DNA of 64,000 nucleotides from Haematococcus lacustris (taxonomy: Eukaryota; Chlorophyta; Chlorophyceae; Chlamydomonadales; Haematococcaceae): NCBI GenBank assembly GCA_030144725.1, contig JASKMD010000380.1:1-64000 (forward strand), given 5' to 3'. Shown piece after piece: positions 11,211 through 22,299 of the stretch. Numbering within the stretch: position 1 is the stretch's first letter; the number at the start of each line of letters is the position of its first letter. Position numbers and translations under genes: made by a program. Below the pieces are notes generated by a model that saw nothing but the letters and a program-made list of their open reading frames with translations, ran no database searches and was not told the DNA's origin.

Positions 11211-12065
11211 GCCGCTAATCAGAGCGGCTTGGACCGTGGACTGCATATTACGACTTCAGACATCGGAGGTAGCATCAGGTCCACCCCGCCATTGGCGGAC
11301 CCCCTGATGAGATTTATCCGGTTTCTACGAGTTTTACAACGATGCCTGCGCAGGGCGGTGCAGCTCATGGAAGCGAAGCTAGCGGTAACGATCCCTTGAG
11401 CCATGGGGGTCCGCCATTGGCGGGGGTGACCACCTAGTCTAGCTCAGCTGCCTATCTCGCCCTCTGCAAACGCGGTTGTCTGTCTAGATGCTATGAACAT
11501 ACTGCCACATGACATCTGACCTGCCACCACACCACAGCTTACAACACAACATCACTGGAACTTTGTAGCAAGACACAATACACAGCTGATGCCAAAGACA
11601 CTTGTTGATTTCGATTACATTCCGCACAGAATCATGTCTACAACTTGAAGATGCATACAGTAGCGAAGCCTCTCGCTAGCTTCCTTACGAACGATGCACG
11701 CAGCATTCCGCGTCGACGCCGGAGAAGCTACCATGCACCTTTCAACATGCCATTGCCAAGTACGGCATTTTGAGCTAACCTGGTTCGTCCACACCACACC
11801 ACAGTCTCGCAGAACCCTTGCAGCATCCGAGCCAATACGCTTGCGCATATACGGGCAGGCGCGACAGGCGTGCAGACCTCGTTGTACGTCGGATAGGCGG
11901 GACCCATCACCAGCTCAGCTCCCTTTGGTTGTTTGTCCGTAACTCAGCAGAAGCAGGACGCAGCAAATGACGCCGCTACGCTTCCCGCCCCCGCGTGCCT
12001 GCCCAGTTTGGGTGGCCGGGGCCAGCGTGGTGCGCGTCCAGCACCAGCGCGCACGCTACAAGCGA
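11211..12065. other. Intergenic and upstream region of the FN3/Cys-rich gene
   Basis: No exon recognised. The part next to 12066 should contain the promoter and 5' UTR by position. I see no named motif. Confidence 0.4.
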
Positions 12066-15000
12066 ATGCGCAGCGCGCTAGTGCTCGCAGCCGTGCTGCA
12101 GATGCTGATCATGCTCTCCATGACGCCAAGCTTCCTGGCTCAGGTGCGACCCGTCACACATGGAGTGGCCCTGCCGACATGTTCGCCAGCACCCTGACAG
12201 AGATCTGAGCCCTTCTGTGTCCTGGTAGACAAGGACTTGTTGTGCTGTGGCACGCTGTTGCCGGCATGATGTCTCTGACATTGTGAGGTTGTGCTGCAAC
12301 AAAGCAGGACATGTGCTGTGCATCTTGCCTCAGCCAAGCACATGCTGCGCTGAAAGTCCGAAAGCGACTGCGCTGCAGCAGCATACAAAACCCCAGAAGG
12401 GTGCCAAAGTAGGCCATGGCACTGTGCTTTACATGGCGGCAGCAGATGTGGGCAACATGCACCCAGGCTGCATGCTGCGCTGCACGCCATGTGTTGTGCG
12501 CAGCCGGTGGCCATGGGGAACGGGTCCGAGGGCTGCCTGCAGAAGGTTCCCTCAGCCCCGACGAACGTGCAGGCCAAGGTCAAGGTGGGGCCGCATGTCA
12601 GCACCTCCCTCACCAGCCCAGCCTCACCAGTCCAGCCTCACCAGCCCCAGTTAGAAGGGGTCAGCAGGCTGGATGCGCGAGGCTGGGGCGGGGGTCTGCA
12701 CGCTGTTTAGTCAAGTGTACCACACAGCAGGGCCATACAGCAGGGGACACCGCACAGCCCACCCCACCGCACACCCCACCGCACACCCCACCGCACACCC
12801 CACCGCACAGCAGGGGACACTTAGCACTCTTCTCCAGGCCTGATTGGCCTGAGTGCTGTCAGCTCGGAGCGTGGCCATCAACCAGCAGGGGTGGTGCTAG
12901 GGCTGAGTGTCAGCCGACGGCATGTTAAGATGGTGTGTGTATACATATGTAATAATTGTATGTACATAACATATATAGAGAGATGATTACTTATCCACCA
13001 TATCTATACAGTGGCTGGGGCTGACAACTTGGTGTTGATAGTTGGAGTGTGCTCATAAACCAGTCAACATGTGTTTAGATGTCAGCAGGGGTGGGGCTGG
13101 GTCTCCTTATACGCGCCCTCCGTTCCAGCCCTCCCCTTCCCACTGACCATTCCCCTGCTCGCCTTGAGCCCAGCGCTGGCTGGCACTCGTGGTTGTGGCT
13201 GCAGGACGGGGCTGTGCTGCTGAGCTGGTCACCGCCGGAGGATGGCTCGTGTGTGGCAACCTACATCGTGGATGTGTATGACCCTGGGCTGCGCAGCTCT
13301 GGGCCAGTGCAGGTCAGCTGGAGGAGCTGAAGTAGCCCACAGCTGTGCGCCTCCACCTCCACCTCCACCCCCCACCTGCATCCCCACCTTCACCCCCCAC
13401 GTCACCCCACACCTTCATCCACACCGCACCCCTCACCTCGACCTCACACAACCCAGCACTTCAGCATGGAGGGGGCCAGTAGGTAGGGGGGCGGCTGAGG
13501 GTGGTTGCCTTGGAGGGTACCTGGAGTGTACCCCTGGTGATGCATGGAGGACATGGTGGCATGGAGGGATCAGTAGGGATCCCCTGATGTGTGACCCTGG
13601 TGGGTGGTCCTACGACCAGTTCTGAAGCACCGGGTCACCGCCCACTCACCCTGCATTGTGCCTGCTGCCTGTGCACCCTTCCGCCCTAGGGCCATCCGGT
13701 TGCATCCCACTCTGTCATCACTGCCACCATGCATTCACATGGTGTGGAAGCACGCCGTCGCCTGCTTGCTGCCTTGACTGGCTGCCTGTTGGACTGGCTG
13801 CCGTGATGGCTGCAGAGTGCATCCACTGATGGCCACAGCCTGTCCCTAGATGGGTTGCAGAACGGCAAGCTGTACCAGTTCAGAGTTCAGGCCTTCAATG
13901 CATTCACAGGAGGGACAGGGGTGGCAAACATCCAGGCGACCCCAACTGACCTGTAAGCGCTAGCCAGGGGCTGGGGTGAGGGGGCTGGCAAGGGTGGGGT
14001 GGGTGAGGGGTAGCGGTTACTAAGGTGGGCGATGGCTGGAGGGTTGGATGGTAAATGGATAGTGGGGGAGGGAAGGAGGGCAGGGGAGAGGGAGTATGCG
14101 CCATGTGCCAACTATTATGTGCCATGAGCCATGCATCCTCCCATGCGATGTGCAGGTGTCTGAACCAACCTCCCGGGAAGCCCACCAACCTGAGGGTAAC
14201 ACCAGCCAAAGGCATGGCGCAGCTGTGTTGGAGCGGCGTTGAGAACAACGCATGTGTGGACCAATACAGGTGCATGCACATGGGGGTGGAAGGGAGGGCA
14301 GGGAAGCTCACCTCTTGGGCCCTTGACTTGCACTTGCTGTCCTGCAATGCCATCATCGTCATCTCCACCATGACCTGGTGATAGCCAGACAGCATCGGTG
14401 CCAACATCATGCTCTGCACTGCGTTGCATGCCTGGTTGAATGCCTGGTATGAAACATGGGTCTGAACATGGGTCTGAGTATGGGTCCGAACATGGGGTGC
14501 ATGTACCCACACTACAATGTACAACAATGCTCCTTTCCCTGCAGCCATTGGTTGGTTTGAGCTCGCCCAAATGCCAAGAACTGTCGACGTTGCTGCTGTT
14601 GCTGCTGTTGGCATGTGTGGACTATGAGGTGCCACGAGATATCGTAGAAGACCACCATTGTTTGCTTTTACCTTTTGCACTGAGCGCTGCCGGTCACAGT
14701 CACAGCAATGCAGCTGAGCCCACCCCACCTGCACGAACAGGCAGGCCTTGCAGGGTGGCAGGGGCGCCTCAGCTGAGGCGCTGCCGGGCTCGTCCTCCAG
14801 CACCTCAGTGCCCAGCACGCTGTCAGGGAGCAGCCAGGGAGCAGCCCAGCCAGCCAGGCATACAACAGGCATGCCTCGCAGGCTCCAAGCAGTTGGGCCA
14901 GGCTGACCCGGTCAGCTCATGCTTGCAGGGTCAGCGCGGTGAAGACTGCCGAGGCCAACTTCAGGAGTGGGTTTGGCAGCCTGCCCGTCAGCAAAGGTGG

Positions 15001-18000
15001 CTGCGCCAACATCAGCAGCCTGACGGTGAGCTGCAGTGCTGCTACCCGCAACCCTCCCCCTCCCTCGCCCCTCCCACCCACCCTGCATGCACCACATCAT
15101 GCATGCCACGTATGCCACGGAGCTGATGATGCTCATGCTGGCTGGGGAGTTCAGCGCAGGTCGCAATGGTGGCAGCTGGCTTGCGAGTGTGGTGTGGTGT
15201 GGGGGTGCCCACCATGCAAGCATGACAGGCCAGCCTTAGGTCGGTAGGAGCACAAGCTGCAATCGCTGCAGCAGCTGGTGTAAACATGTGGCTACCAGGC
15301 CACCAGGCTGCACACTGTGGGTTTGCACCCCTATAGCATGGCATACCAGTTGGCAAGTGCTATGCCATAGAGGTGGTGGTGGAAGGTGGTGGTGGTGGTG
15401 GTGGTGATGGTGGTGGGACTTGTTGTGTGGTGCAAGGGTCAGCGTCCTGACTATCAATCTGTGCTGGTACAAACCGGAGGACGGCTGGGATGCATCCATC
15501 GCGGCTAGGTGCCCGATGGGCGTGCCTGCCCTGGCCTGTGCTGCTGCAGGACGGGGTGCAGTACACCTTCAGTGTGGTGGCGGTCAGCAACGCTAATGGC
15601 CAGAGTCCCGCGGCGTCCACCACCGCCTTTGTCGGCTCCGCAGTGGCAGCACAGTGAGTGACGCAGCAACCCCGCAAGCCGGCCAGTGCCGCTGCTGCCT
15701 CTGCCGCCGCTGCCACTGCTGCCTCTGCCGCTACCATTGCCACTGCTGCTGTTGCAGCTGCCTCTACCATTGCCGTTACCGTTGCCACTGCCATTGCCCC
15801 CGTTGCTGCCGCACCTGCAGCTGCCGCTGCCGCCCCCTGCCCCTGCCAGCCCATGGTGCGGCCCACTCGCAGGAATGGCTGGAAGTGTAACCCCATGCCC
15901 GGCTGCCGGCCTAACAGCGTGAGCATGTGCAGCCTGATGGGCTGCCAAGGCACTGCCAACATGGGCGGCTGCAAGGGGCCAGGCATGTATGACCTGTCCT
16001 ATCTTGACAAGAAGGTGAGAGGGGATGTGTGGCAGGAGGGGGTTGGTGGCAGGAGGGGGTTGGTGGCAGGAGGGGGTGGGTGGCAGGGAGGGGCAGATGT
16101 GGATCTATGTAGGCCATAAGGAAACGACCACCTAGGATCCTGCTCCCTTCGTTCTTTCTTTCCTCCCAGGGCTGCTATCACAGGGCGGCTGGCAGCCTCC
16201 ACACACCTGCACACGCAGCAGCAGGCCATCGGGCATGCAGGACCTGACACCAGCACAGTGCCACATGACCGCTTAATGGTACCCAGTAGCTGACCCCAGT
16301 GAGACTTAGGTCTCGCGAGTCTCGGATTTACATTGAGGCGGAGCAATGGGTGTGAGAGAGCAATGGGGGCAATGTATCCTTCCTTGACAGCACCTTTGCT
16401 CTCAACCTTGAGCATTCATTGCAGTCGAACACACTAATTGTGAACCACTACAAAACAGTGTTTTTGCCTGTGTGGAGTTCCCATCGCATGTGTATGCCAT
16501 AGCCTACATATGGCATACACATGGTCACGGTCGCCTACCACCTACAGCATTGCCTGACCCCTGTGACAGGGCGATGCATAGAGTTGGCATGACAAAACAT
16601 GCACTAAGCGTAAGCTGATGACAGCTTCAAATGGGGGGGGCTTGCTGCTACTGGGCCTTGCGTGGCTTGTCTCGCAGCCGCTTGTAGCCCAAGCCAGGGT
16701 ACTCCTTGCCCCTGGCTGGCAGAGCTCCCTGCTCTGGCCAGTAGCACAGCTCCAGCGGCCGCCACCTGCTCTCCCCAATGCGCTGCATGTTCAATGCTGC
16801 ATTGCAGTCCCTGTCCAGCCACCTGCCTGGCTGTGGTGCTGGCTTGGCTTTGGCAGCCTTGCCCTTGCCCTTGGTGGGCTCAGCTGCCTCTGGCTCAGCC
16901 TTGGTGCGCTTGGTGCGCTTGGCTGGCAGGGGGGTGCTGGGCCCAGGCTCTGAGGCTGCTGGCTGTGTGGCTGCCTGGCCGCTGCGTGGGGCTTGTGGGG
17001 GCTTGCGGGGGGCCACTACTGGGCACCACATCAGGCCCCGCACTGGCTGGTCATGCTGCTGGCTCCAGGCTGGCCTTCCTTGTCAGCACCAGCACTCATC
17101 CACATGCTCTGAGGGCACCGTTGGGACAGAGCAGCTCTGCAGGCACTCGCAGGTCACCCTTGCACCCTGGAACCGTACAGCACATAACAGGAGCATGAGC
17201 TAGGGCAGCCTCGGGTGCACCCCCCTACACTGACCCGCCGTACTGGTGTGGTGAGTGCTGCCCCTCCTGCCCCTGCTGCCCCTGGCGTACCCCGCTGCTC
17301 AGCCTGCTGAGTATGGGGCTGGCTCAGGCTCAGGCTCTGGCTCAGGATCAGGCTCTGGCTCAGCCTCAGGAGCCCAGTCCATTTCCATGCTGGCTGGCTG
17401 AGCAGGGACACGCAGGGGGAGTGGGGGTAGGGGTGCAGCATCCAGTGCACGGGGAGGCTGCACGGCTGGAGGTGTAGGGGCGCTGGGGTACCCAGGGGTG
17501 GAGTAGCCCACAAGGCATGTCAGGAAGATTCTGAGCACATACAGTGACGCGATGACGCGGAGCTGAGAATGGATGCCGGCCCTCAGCTGGAAATGGGCCA
17601 GTAGCTTGCGCCTCGTCTTCTTGCAGCCGCGCAGCACAGCGCCACCCGGGACTTTGATCACCTGCAGGCAATTACGATCAATTTTTTGACAGGCCGGCAA
17701 TGCGGGGACACCAATAGTGCGGGGACACGAGCAGTGCTGGGGCATACAAGGCGGGGGTGCGCACCTGTCGGCGCTGGGTTTTCCATTCAGCCCTTCGCTC
17801 CTCGCGTTGTTTGGCTGGAGGGGTCCTAGGACCTGCGCTGGCATGAACAGCAGCGATGTGAGCAGCGCGGAGCTCACCGGACTGCACAGTTGCAGCGGAC
17901 CACACCACAACTACGAACGAACCTTGGCTTTCAATCGGAAGGGGTTCTTGCTCCGCGGCACTGGGCCGCTTCCTCGGAGGCATTGCGCCACTAGGCTCAT

Positions 18001-20574
18001 ACCTACTAACACCTGCTGAGCTCCTACTTATACCCAGGAGACGATGTCACTCACTCTCGCACTCCCAAAGGGCACACTCCCAAATGGCCTAGGGTTAGGG
18101 CCTGTATGGGTAGGGTTTGGGCCGGTCCTTCCTTGACAGCACCAGCATTCCTCCACATGCTCTTATGGCACCCCTGGGACAGCTGCAAGCACAGCACATT
18201 CCTGGACCCTGGCAGCCTGGCCCCTTGCAGCCACCCAGTGTTTTCCTGGACCCTCCTGGAACCGTACAGCCTGGCCAGTGTGATGGGGTCGACCCATCAG
18301 CCCATCCAGCCCTGCTTGTGGCCCTGACCCTGGCCCTGTCCCCCCTGGCTTCGTGGGCCGGCCCTGGCCCTGCCCCGCCCACCCTGGGAGACTAGCCCTG
18401 CCCCTGCCTCTCCTGCCCCGTGGGTTGTAGGTGACCCAGTGGTGCAGCCAGGCCTGCGCCTGTGACACCTCCGTCTCCGCCGTCTTCTCACCCCTGTCCT
18501 GGGGCATCAGCACCGGCATCATGAACGGCGTCAACTCCCTGCTGGGCATGAACCCAGCTCCTAGCCCCGTCATGACCCAGTCCTCCTCCCAGCTCAGCGC
18601 AGCCCTGAGCAACGGCCTGAAGAACGGGGTGAACTCACTGCTGGGGCAGGCGGCGGACTCCACCAGGGCGGCGCCAGGCCTGCCCCAGGGCCTGATCGCG
18701 GGGCTGCTGGCGGGGAATGGAGTGGAGCGCGCGGGGGTAGCTGAGGGGGCTCCGATGCTCGGGGCCGGACTCGTCACGGCGGGGGCGCATGTGGTGGGTG
18801 ATGGGAGGTGGGCAGGGTGGGTGGGTGGGTGGGTGGGTGGGTGGCATGGGGTGGTGGGGCATGTAGGGTAAGGGGTGTAAACAGGCTGCACCCCAGGCAG
18901 CAGCTCCTCCATTGATGCACGGGAGTTGCGCCAGCGTATTTGTTTTTTGCTTCAGGGTGGTTGGAGTTTGGGGTGTGGGCGGCTAATGCCTGGCTTGTCC
19001 TTGCCCTGACTCGCCCTCGCCTGGCCATTCTCTGTCTCGCCCTGCCCTGCCCTTGCCCTGCCCCTGCCCTGCCCCTGCTCTTCCTGCTGCGAGCCGGCCT
19101 GCAGCGGTTGATGACGTTATGCTGATGGCTCGGCAGTGTATCATGTGTACCCAAAGTTACCCTATGCAGAGGGTTAGATCTAGCTCCAGGCCACTGACAG
19201 GGCGAAATGACCTGCATCAGCTGCACCCTGCATCAGCTGCAGCCTACACCTGCAAAGCTTGCCCTAGCACAAAGAGCTTCCCTGTGCAAGCTGGCTTGCT
19301 GGTGCACGCCGCATGTTCAGCATGCTGCAAAGGCATGACTACACCGGCCTGCTCTCACCCCAGGCAGCAGCTCCTCCCTTGATGCCTGCCCCTGCCCCTG
19401 CCCCTGCCCCTGCCCCTGCCCCTGCCCCTGCCCCTGCCCCTGCCCCTGCCCCTGCCCCTGCCCCTGCCCCTGCCCCTGCCCCTGCCCCTGCCCCTGCCCC
19501 TGCCCCTGCCCCTGCCCCTGCCCCTGCCCCTGCCCCTGCCCCTGCCCCTGCCCCTGCCCCTGCCCCTGCCCCTGCCCCTGCCCCTGCCCCTGCCCCTGCC
19601 CCTGCCCCTGCCCCTGCCCCTGCCCCTGCCCCTGCCCCTGCCCCTGCCCCTGCCCCTGCCCCTGCCCCTGCCCCTGCCCCTGCCCCTGCCCCTGCCCCTG
19701 CCCCTGCCCCTGCCCCTGCCCCTGCCCCTGCCCCTGCCCCTGCCCCTGCCCCTGCCCCTGCCCCTGCCCCTGCCCCTGCCCCTGCCCCTGCCCCTGCCCC
19801 TGCCCCTGCCCCTGCCCCTGCCCCTGCCCCTGCCCCTGCCCCTGCCCCTGCCCCTGCCCCTGCCCCTGCCCCTGCCCCTGCCCCTGCCCCTGCCCCTGCC
19901 CCTGCCCCTGCCCCTGCCCCTGCCCCTGCCCCTGCCCCTGCCCCTGCCCCTGCCCCTGCCCCTGCCCCTGCCCCTGCCCCTGCCCCTGCCCCTGCCCCTG
20001 CCCCTGCCCCTGCCCCTGCCCCTGCCCCTGCCCCTGCCCCTGCCCCTGCCCCTGCCCCTGCCCCTGCCCCTGCCCCTGCCCCTGCCCCTGCCCCTGCCCC
20101 TGCCCCTGCCCCTGCCCCTGCCCCTGCCCCTGCCCCTGCCCCTGCCCCTGCTTGCTCTCACATGACCTGGCTTAGTTATCAATAGGCCTTGGTTGCAATC
20201 CCCGGCATCCACGATACTCTGCAGCCCGGTGCAGCCGCTGCCTGGCCTTGGGAAGCCGGTCATTGACCAGCTTGTAGCCCTGCTGGTGCTGCTGGAAAGC
20301 ACGACTGCCCGGGGTGCAGCTGCTGGCTCATGGCGGTGAAGTTCCGCCTGTCTTGTTCATGCACCAGCTTGTTTGTTCATTCATGTTCTGTTCACTGCGA
20401 CATGCATGTACATCGGCATGTGTGCATGCGTGTTTGCAGCTCCAAAACGTGGCGGCCTCCGGGGTGGTGGGCAACATGCTGGGGCAAACCATGGGTGAGC
20501 TCACCACCAGCGTGGTGTCCGGCCTGGTTAACACGGTGGTGGAGGGGGTGGTGGGCCGGGCCACCTCAGGCTGA
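12066..20574 (+). CDS. Secreted fibronectin type III protein with C-terminal Cys-rich module
   Basis: Exons 12066-12143, 12504-12584, 13205-13312, 13816-13952, 14156-14269, 14929-15025, 15550-about 15642, 15850-16014, 18431-18793 and 20440-20574 give about 456 residues. Phase is exact except at the 15642/15850 join, where a strong GTGAGT at 15654 would not keep frame. MRSALVLAAVLQMLIMLSM is a signal peptide. Two FN3 domains follow. The first runs from VPSAPTNVQAKV through DGAVLLSWSPPEDGS, ATYIVDVYD and GKLYQFRVQAFNAFTG. The second runs from PPGKPTNLRVTPAKG through YRVSAVKTAEANF and DGVQYTFSVVAVSNANGQS. Next is a module with about nine Cys (NGWKCNPMPGCR, CSLMGCQG, WCSQACACD). A hydrophobic Gly/Val-rich tail with a twofold repeat (NGVNSLLGM / NGVNSLLGQ) ends the protein. 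The product is probably extracellular; its role is unknown. The 2.4-kb intron before 18431 holds Fanzor-like copy C, and the last intron holds a 766-bp hexamer array. Confidence 0.8.
12760..12815. repeat. Short CACCCCACCG tandem repeat in an FN3-gene intron
   Basis: Several copies of a 12-bp unit around ACACCCCACCGC lie between exons 2 and 3, flanked by two CAGCAGGGGACAC copies. Confidence 0.75.
16275..18125. mobile_element. Transposon-derived insert in an FN3-gene intron
   Basis: This is the intron part that matches 8870-11060. It starts with TTAATGGTACCCAGTAGC and contains Fanzor-like copy C. Near its right end is TCCTTCCTTGACAGCACC, a phrase that also occurs near 9054, 10827, 16378 and 17073. 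Ends are set by the match between the two copies; I find no clean terminal inverted repeats. Confidence 0.6.
16648..17983 (-). pseudogene. Fanzor/TnpB-like copy C (subfamily 1), inside an FN3-gene intron
   Basis: From minus-strand ATG 17983 the copy reads RKRPSAAEQEPLPIESQGSF, then KVPGGAVLRGCKKTRRKLLA, LRVIASLYVLRIFLTCLVGY and a PEPEPEPEPEP repeat. At about 17320-17077 a foreign block of about 240 bp interrupts it. It resumes with PVRGLMWCP, a Lys/Pro-rich linker, GRWLDRDCNAALNMQRIGES and RWRPLELC, ending RDKPRKAQ at stop 16648-16650. The RuvC-III Asp and Asn are intact. The RuvC-II Glu block and the middle helical region seen in copy B are missing. It lies antisense to the host gene inside its intron. 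The copy cannot be functional as it stands. Confidence 0.7.
19385..20152. repeat. Giant (CCCCTG)n array, about 127 copies
   Basis: About 766 bp of perfect hexamer lies in the last intron of the FN3/Cys-rich gene. All frames are open only because the repeat contains no stop, so the long Ala-Pro and Arg-Gly ORFs here are artefacts. The CAGGCAGCAGCTCCTCC phrase just left of the array also occurs at 18894, so array and flank may have been duplicated. Confidence 0.97.
20207..20300 (-). pseudogene. Fanzor/TnpB-like fragment G (subfamily 2 C-terminus)
   Basis: The minus strand reads YKLVNDRLPKARQRLHRAAE, matching the C-terminus of copies D, E and F. Only about 90 bp are present, in the last intron of the FN3/Cys-rich gene directly after the hexamer array. 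Confidence 0.65.
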
Positions 20575-21650
20575 TGCACAGGGCTACGGGGTTACAGGGG
20601 GCCAGGGCATACAGGGTTAGGGTTAGGGGTTACGTCAGGCTGGTACCACCTCAGGATACACACCTCAGGCTGGCGCCCGGTCCCCGACACCACACCACAC
20701 GGCGCCCCTCAGTGCCCTCAGACCTTAGTCAGTGCCCAGGGGTCACACCAGGGGTCACACCAGGGGTCACACCAGGGGTCTCACCAGGGGACCGCGGCCC
20801 TCACCCAGGGCCAGTGCCCAGGGCCCTCGATGAGCAACGCCAGCCATTCTGCTCTGCCTGCAGCTGCCTGCCAGGCCCCCTCCCAGTCTCCCGCTGCGGC
20901 TCTGAGCTCCCTAAGATCTGTATCAAGGGGCCCAAACCAAAAGCAGGGCAAGCCCGCCCAGATCTTGATTGGGTAGATGAAGCAGGTGCTGTTCTGGGGC
21001 ACACAGAAGACCTCAGTGCCCCGGGCACCCTCGCGGTTGAAGGAGGAAGGGCCTGCCAGGCTCACGAACAGGGCTCTCAGGCCACAGTCAGGCCCCCTTT
21101 CGGTTGAAAGGAAATGATCTGCCTGTGGTGGTTGGTGAGCGCCTGCCTCCGACCCTCGACCCACGCTGCAATGCCCATTCTTGAGGGTCAGCCTGTGCTC
21201 GGGGCTGCTCCTAGCAGGACCTTTGCGCTGCTAGCATACCCTCTCGTGTGTCAAATCTGGCCTTGATGTTGTGAGTGATCATCTGCCTGCATGCACACCG
21301 TGATTTGCCTTGCGCCACACTAAGCATTGTATAGGTCTTGCACTTCCGCTGTTGTTGCTGCATGACGTTTGCTTTACTTGAGCTTCTGAACACTTGGTAT
21401 AGCACGACGTTGTAGCACAGCTCTGCTGACGTGATCTACAGACGTGATCTGCTCCTTGACGTTTCTTTGCTGTGGCTTGTCAGAGATGATCCTCGTTGTG
21501 ACACAGCTGGCATAACGCTCCTAGTGTGTTTTTCAAGTTGCTGTGGGATTGAGATGCACATGTGTAAGGAGTGGTTGAAGTCGAGCCCTCTCTCTGCTTT
21601 CGTTTGTAATCAAATTGCTTGGTGTTAGTACCAGCTGCCAATGCACACGT
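20575..21650. other. Intergenic; unassigned ORF and 13-bp tandem repeat
   Basis: After the stop at 20574 there is a GGGTTAGGGTTAGGGGTTA phrase near 20615. A 13-bp repeat follows (unit about CAGGGGTCACACC, four copies, 20740-20795). A minus-strand open stretch 21164-20781 reads RALFVSLAGPSSFNREG and TEVFCVPQNSTCFIYPIK; its residue mix looks protein-like, but I do not recognise it and see no clear start or neighbouring exon. Confidence 0.4.
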
Positions 21651-21795
21651 CTCGGCGCATCTCGTGGCGGGAGGACGGCATACCCATCATGTGGACCTCC
21701 CAGTGATTATTGCTATGCTCCGCCTAGTGGCCCCTGCTGTGCCTGCCGCTGCAGCACTGCATGATGCCCACACCTCTTGCAAGCCCCGTACTTCC
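21650..21795 (+). pseudogene. Duplicated last-exon and 3' UTR fragment of GART
   Basis: ISWREDGIPIMWTSQ followed by a stop, plus about 80 bp of 3' UTR, closely match 25468-25570. The rest of the gene is absent. It lies about 500 bp upstream of Fanzor-like copy D and about 1.8 kb upstream of the intact gene. Confidence 0.88.
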
Positions 21796-22104
21796 AAACA
21801 GGTAAAGCTTGGGGCGCTTGTGTTTTCCCAGGGCGCTGGTCAAGGTCAAGCTGCTGCTGGTTTTGAGAATATACCAAAATGCAGCAAGGTAGTGAATATC
21901 CTTTGCTGTACAGTAGCAAAGCCTGGGATCAAGCATGTTGACTGACGAGTGCAGTGCGAGTGGTTCCTAGTGTTCCAGGACACGCCTTCCTGCACTAAAC
22001 TTGTTGAAGCCAGATCCAGTTAGCTGATGCCAAGCCCGAGCCGGTCACCGTGAGGTGCCAGTGGCGGCTAGGTGCTGTCACTTGTCACTGGCCCTTTGGC
22101 TGTT

Positions 22105-22230
22105 GAGGGAGGTGCACCAGCTGTCGAGCTAGAATTAGATTCAATGGTGTGGAGGTGCACCAGCTGTGGAGGTGTGGAGGTTCAGCTGTGGAGGTGCACC
22201 AGCTGTCGAGCTAGAATTAGATTCAATGGT
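22105..22230. repeat. Direct repeats around GGTGCACCAGCTGT
   Basis: GTGCACCAGCTGTCGAGCTA with about 20 further bases occurs at about 22111 and again at 22194, with shorter versions between. It lies just upstream of copy D. No function seen. Confidence 0.7.
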
Positions 22231-22299
22231 GCTGTCCAGCCATGCACAGTGGCCTGCGCAACAGACACTTGGATGGACTCTGGATGGACTCTGGATGGA

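Noticed and set aside
15658..15850. Ala-rich coding segment upstream of the Cys-rich exon
   Set aside because: It is open and Ala-rich in one frame, but joining it to the upstream exon needs a 33-nt intron or breaks phase. I treat it as intron, with some doubt.
19313..20302. Ala-Pro and Arg-Gly repeat ORFs
   Set aside because: Artefacts of the CCCCTG array in the last intron of the FN3 gene.
20610..20635. Telomere-like GGGTTAGGGTTAGGG
   Set aside because: Only about two units, and green algal telomeres usually use TTTTAGGG; a chance GC-rich repeat is more likely.
21164..21405. Small minus-strand ORFs 3' of the FN3 gene
   Set aside because: Short, no relatives, no splice context; kept only as a note in the intergenic entry.
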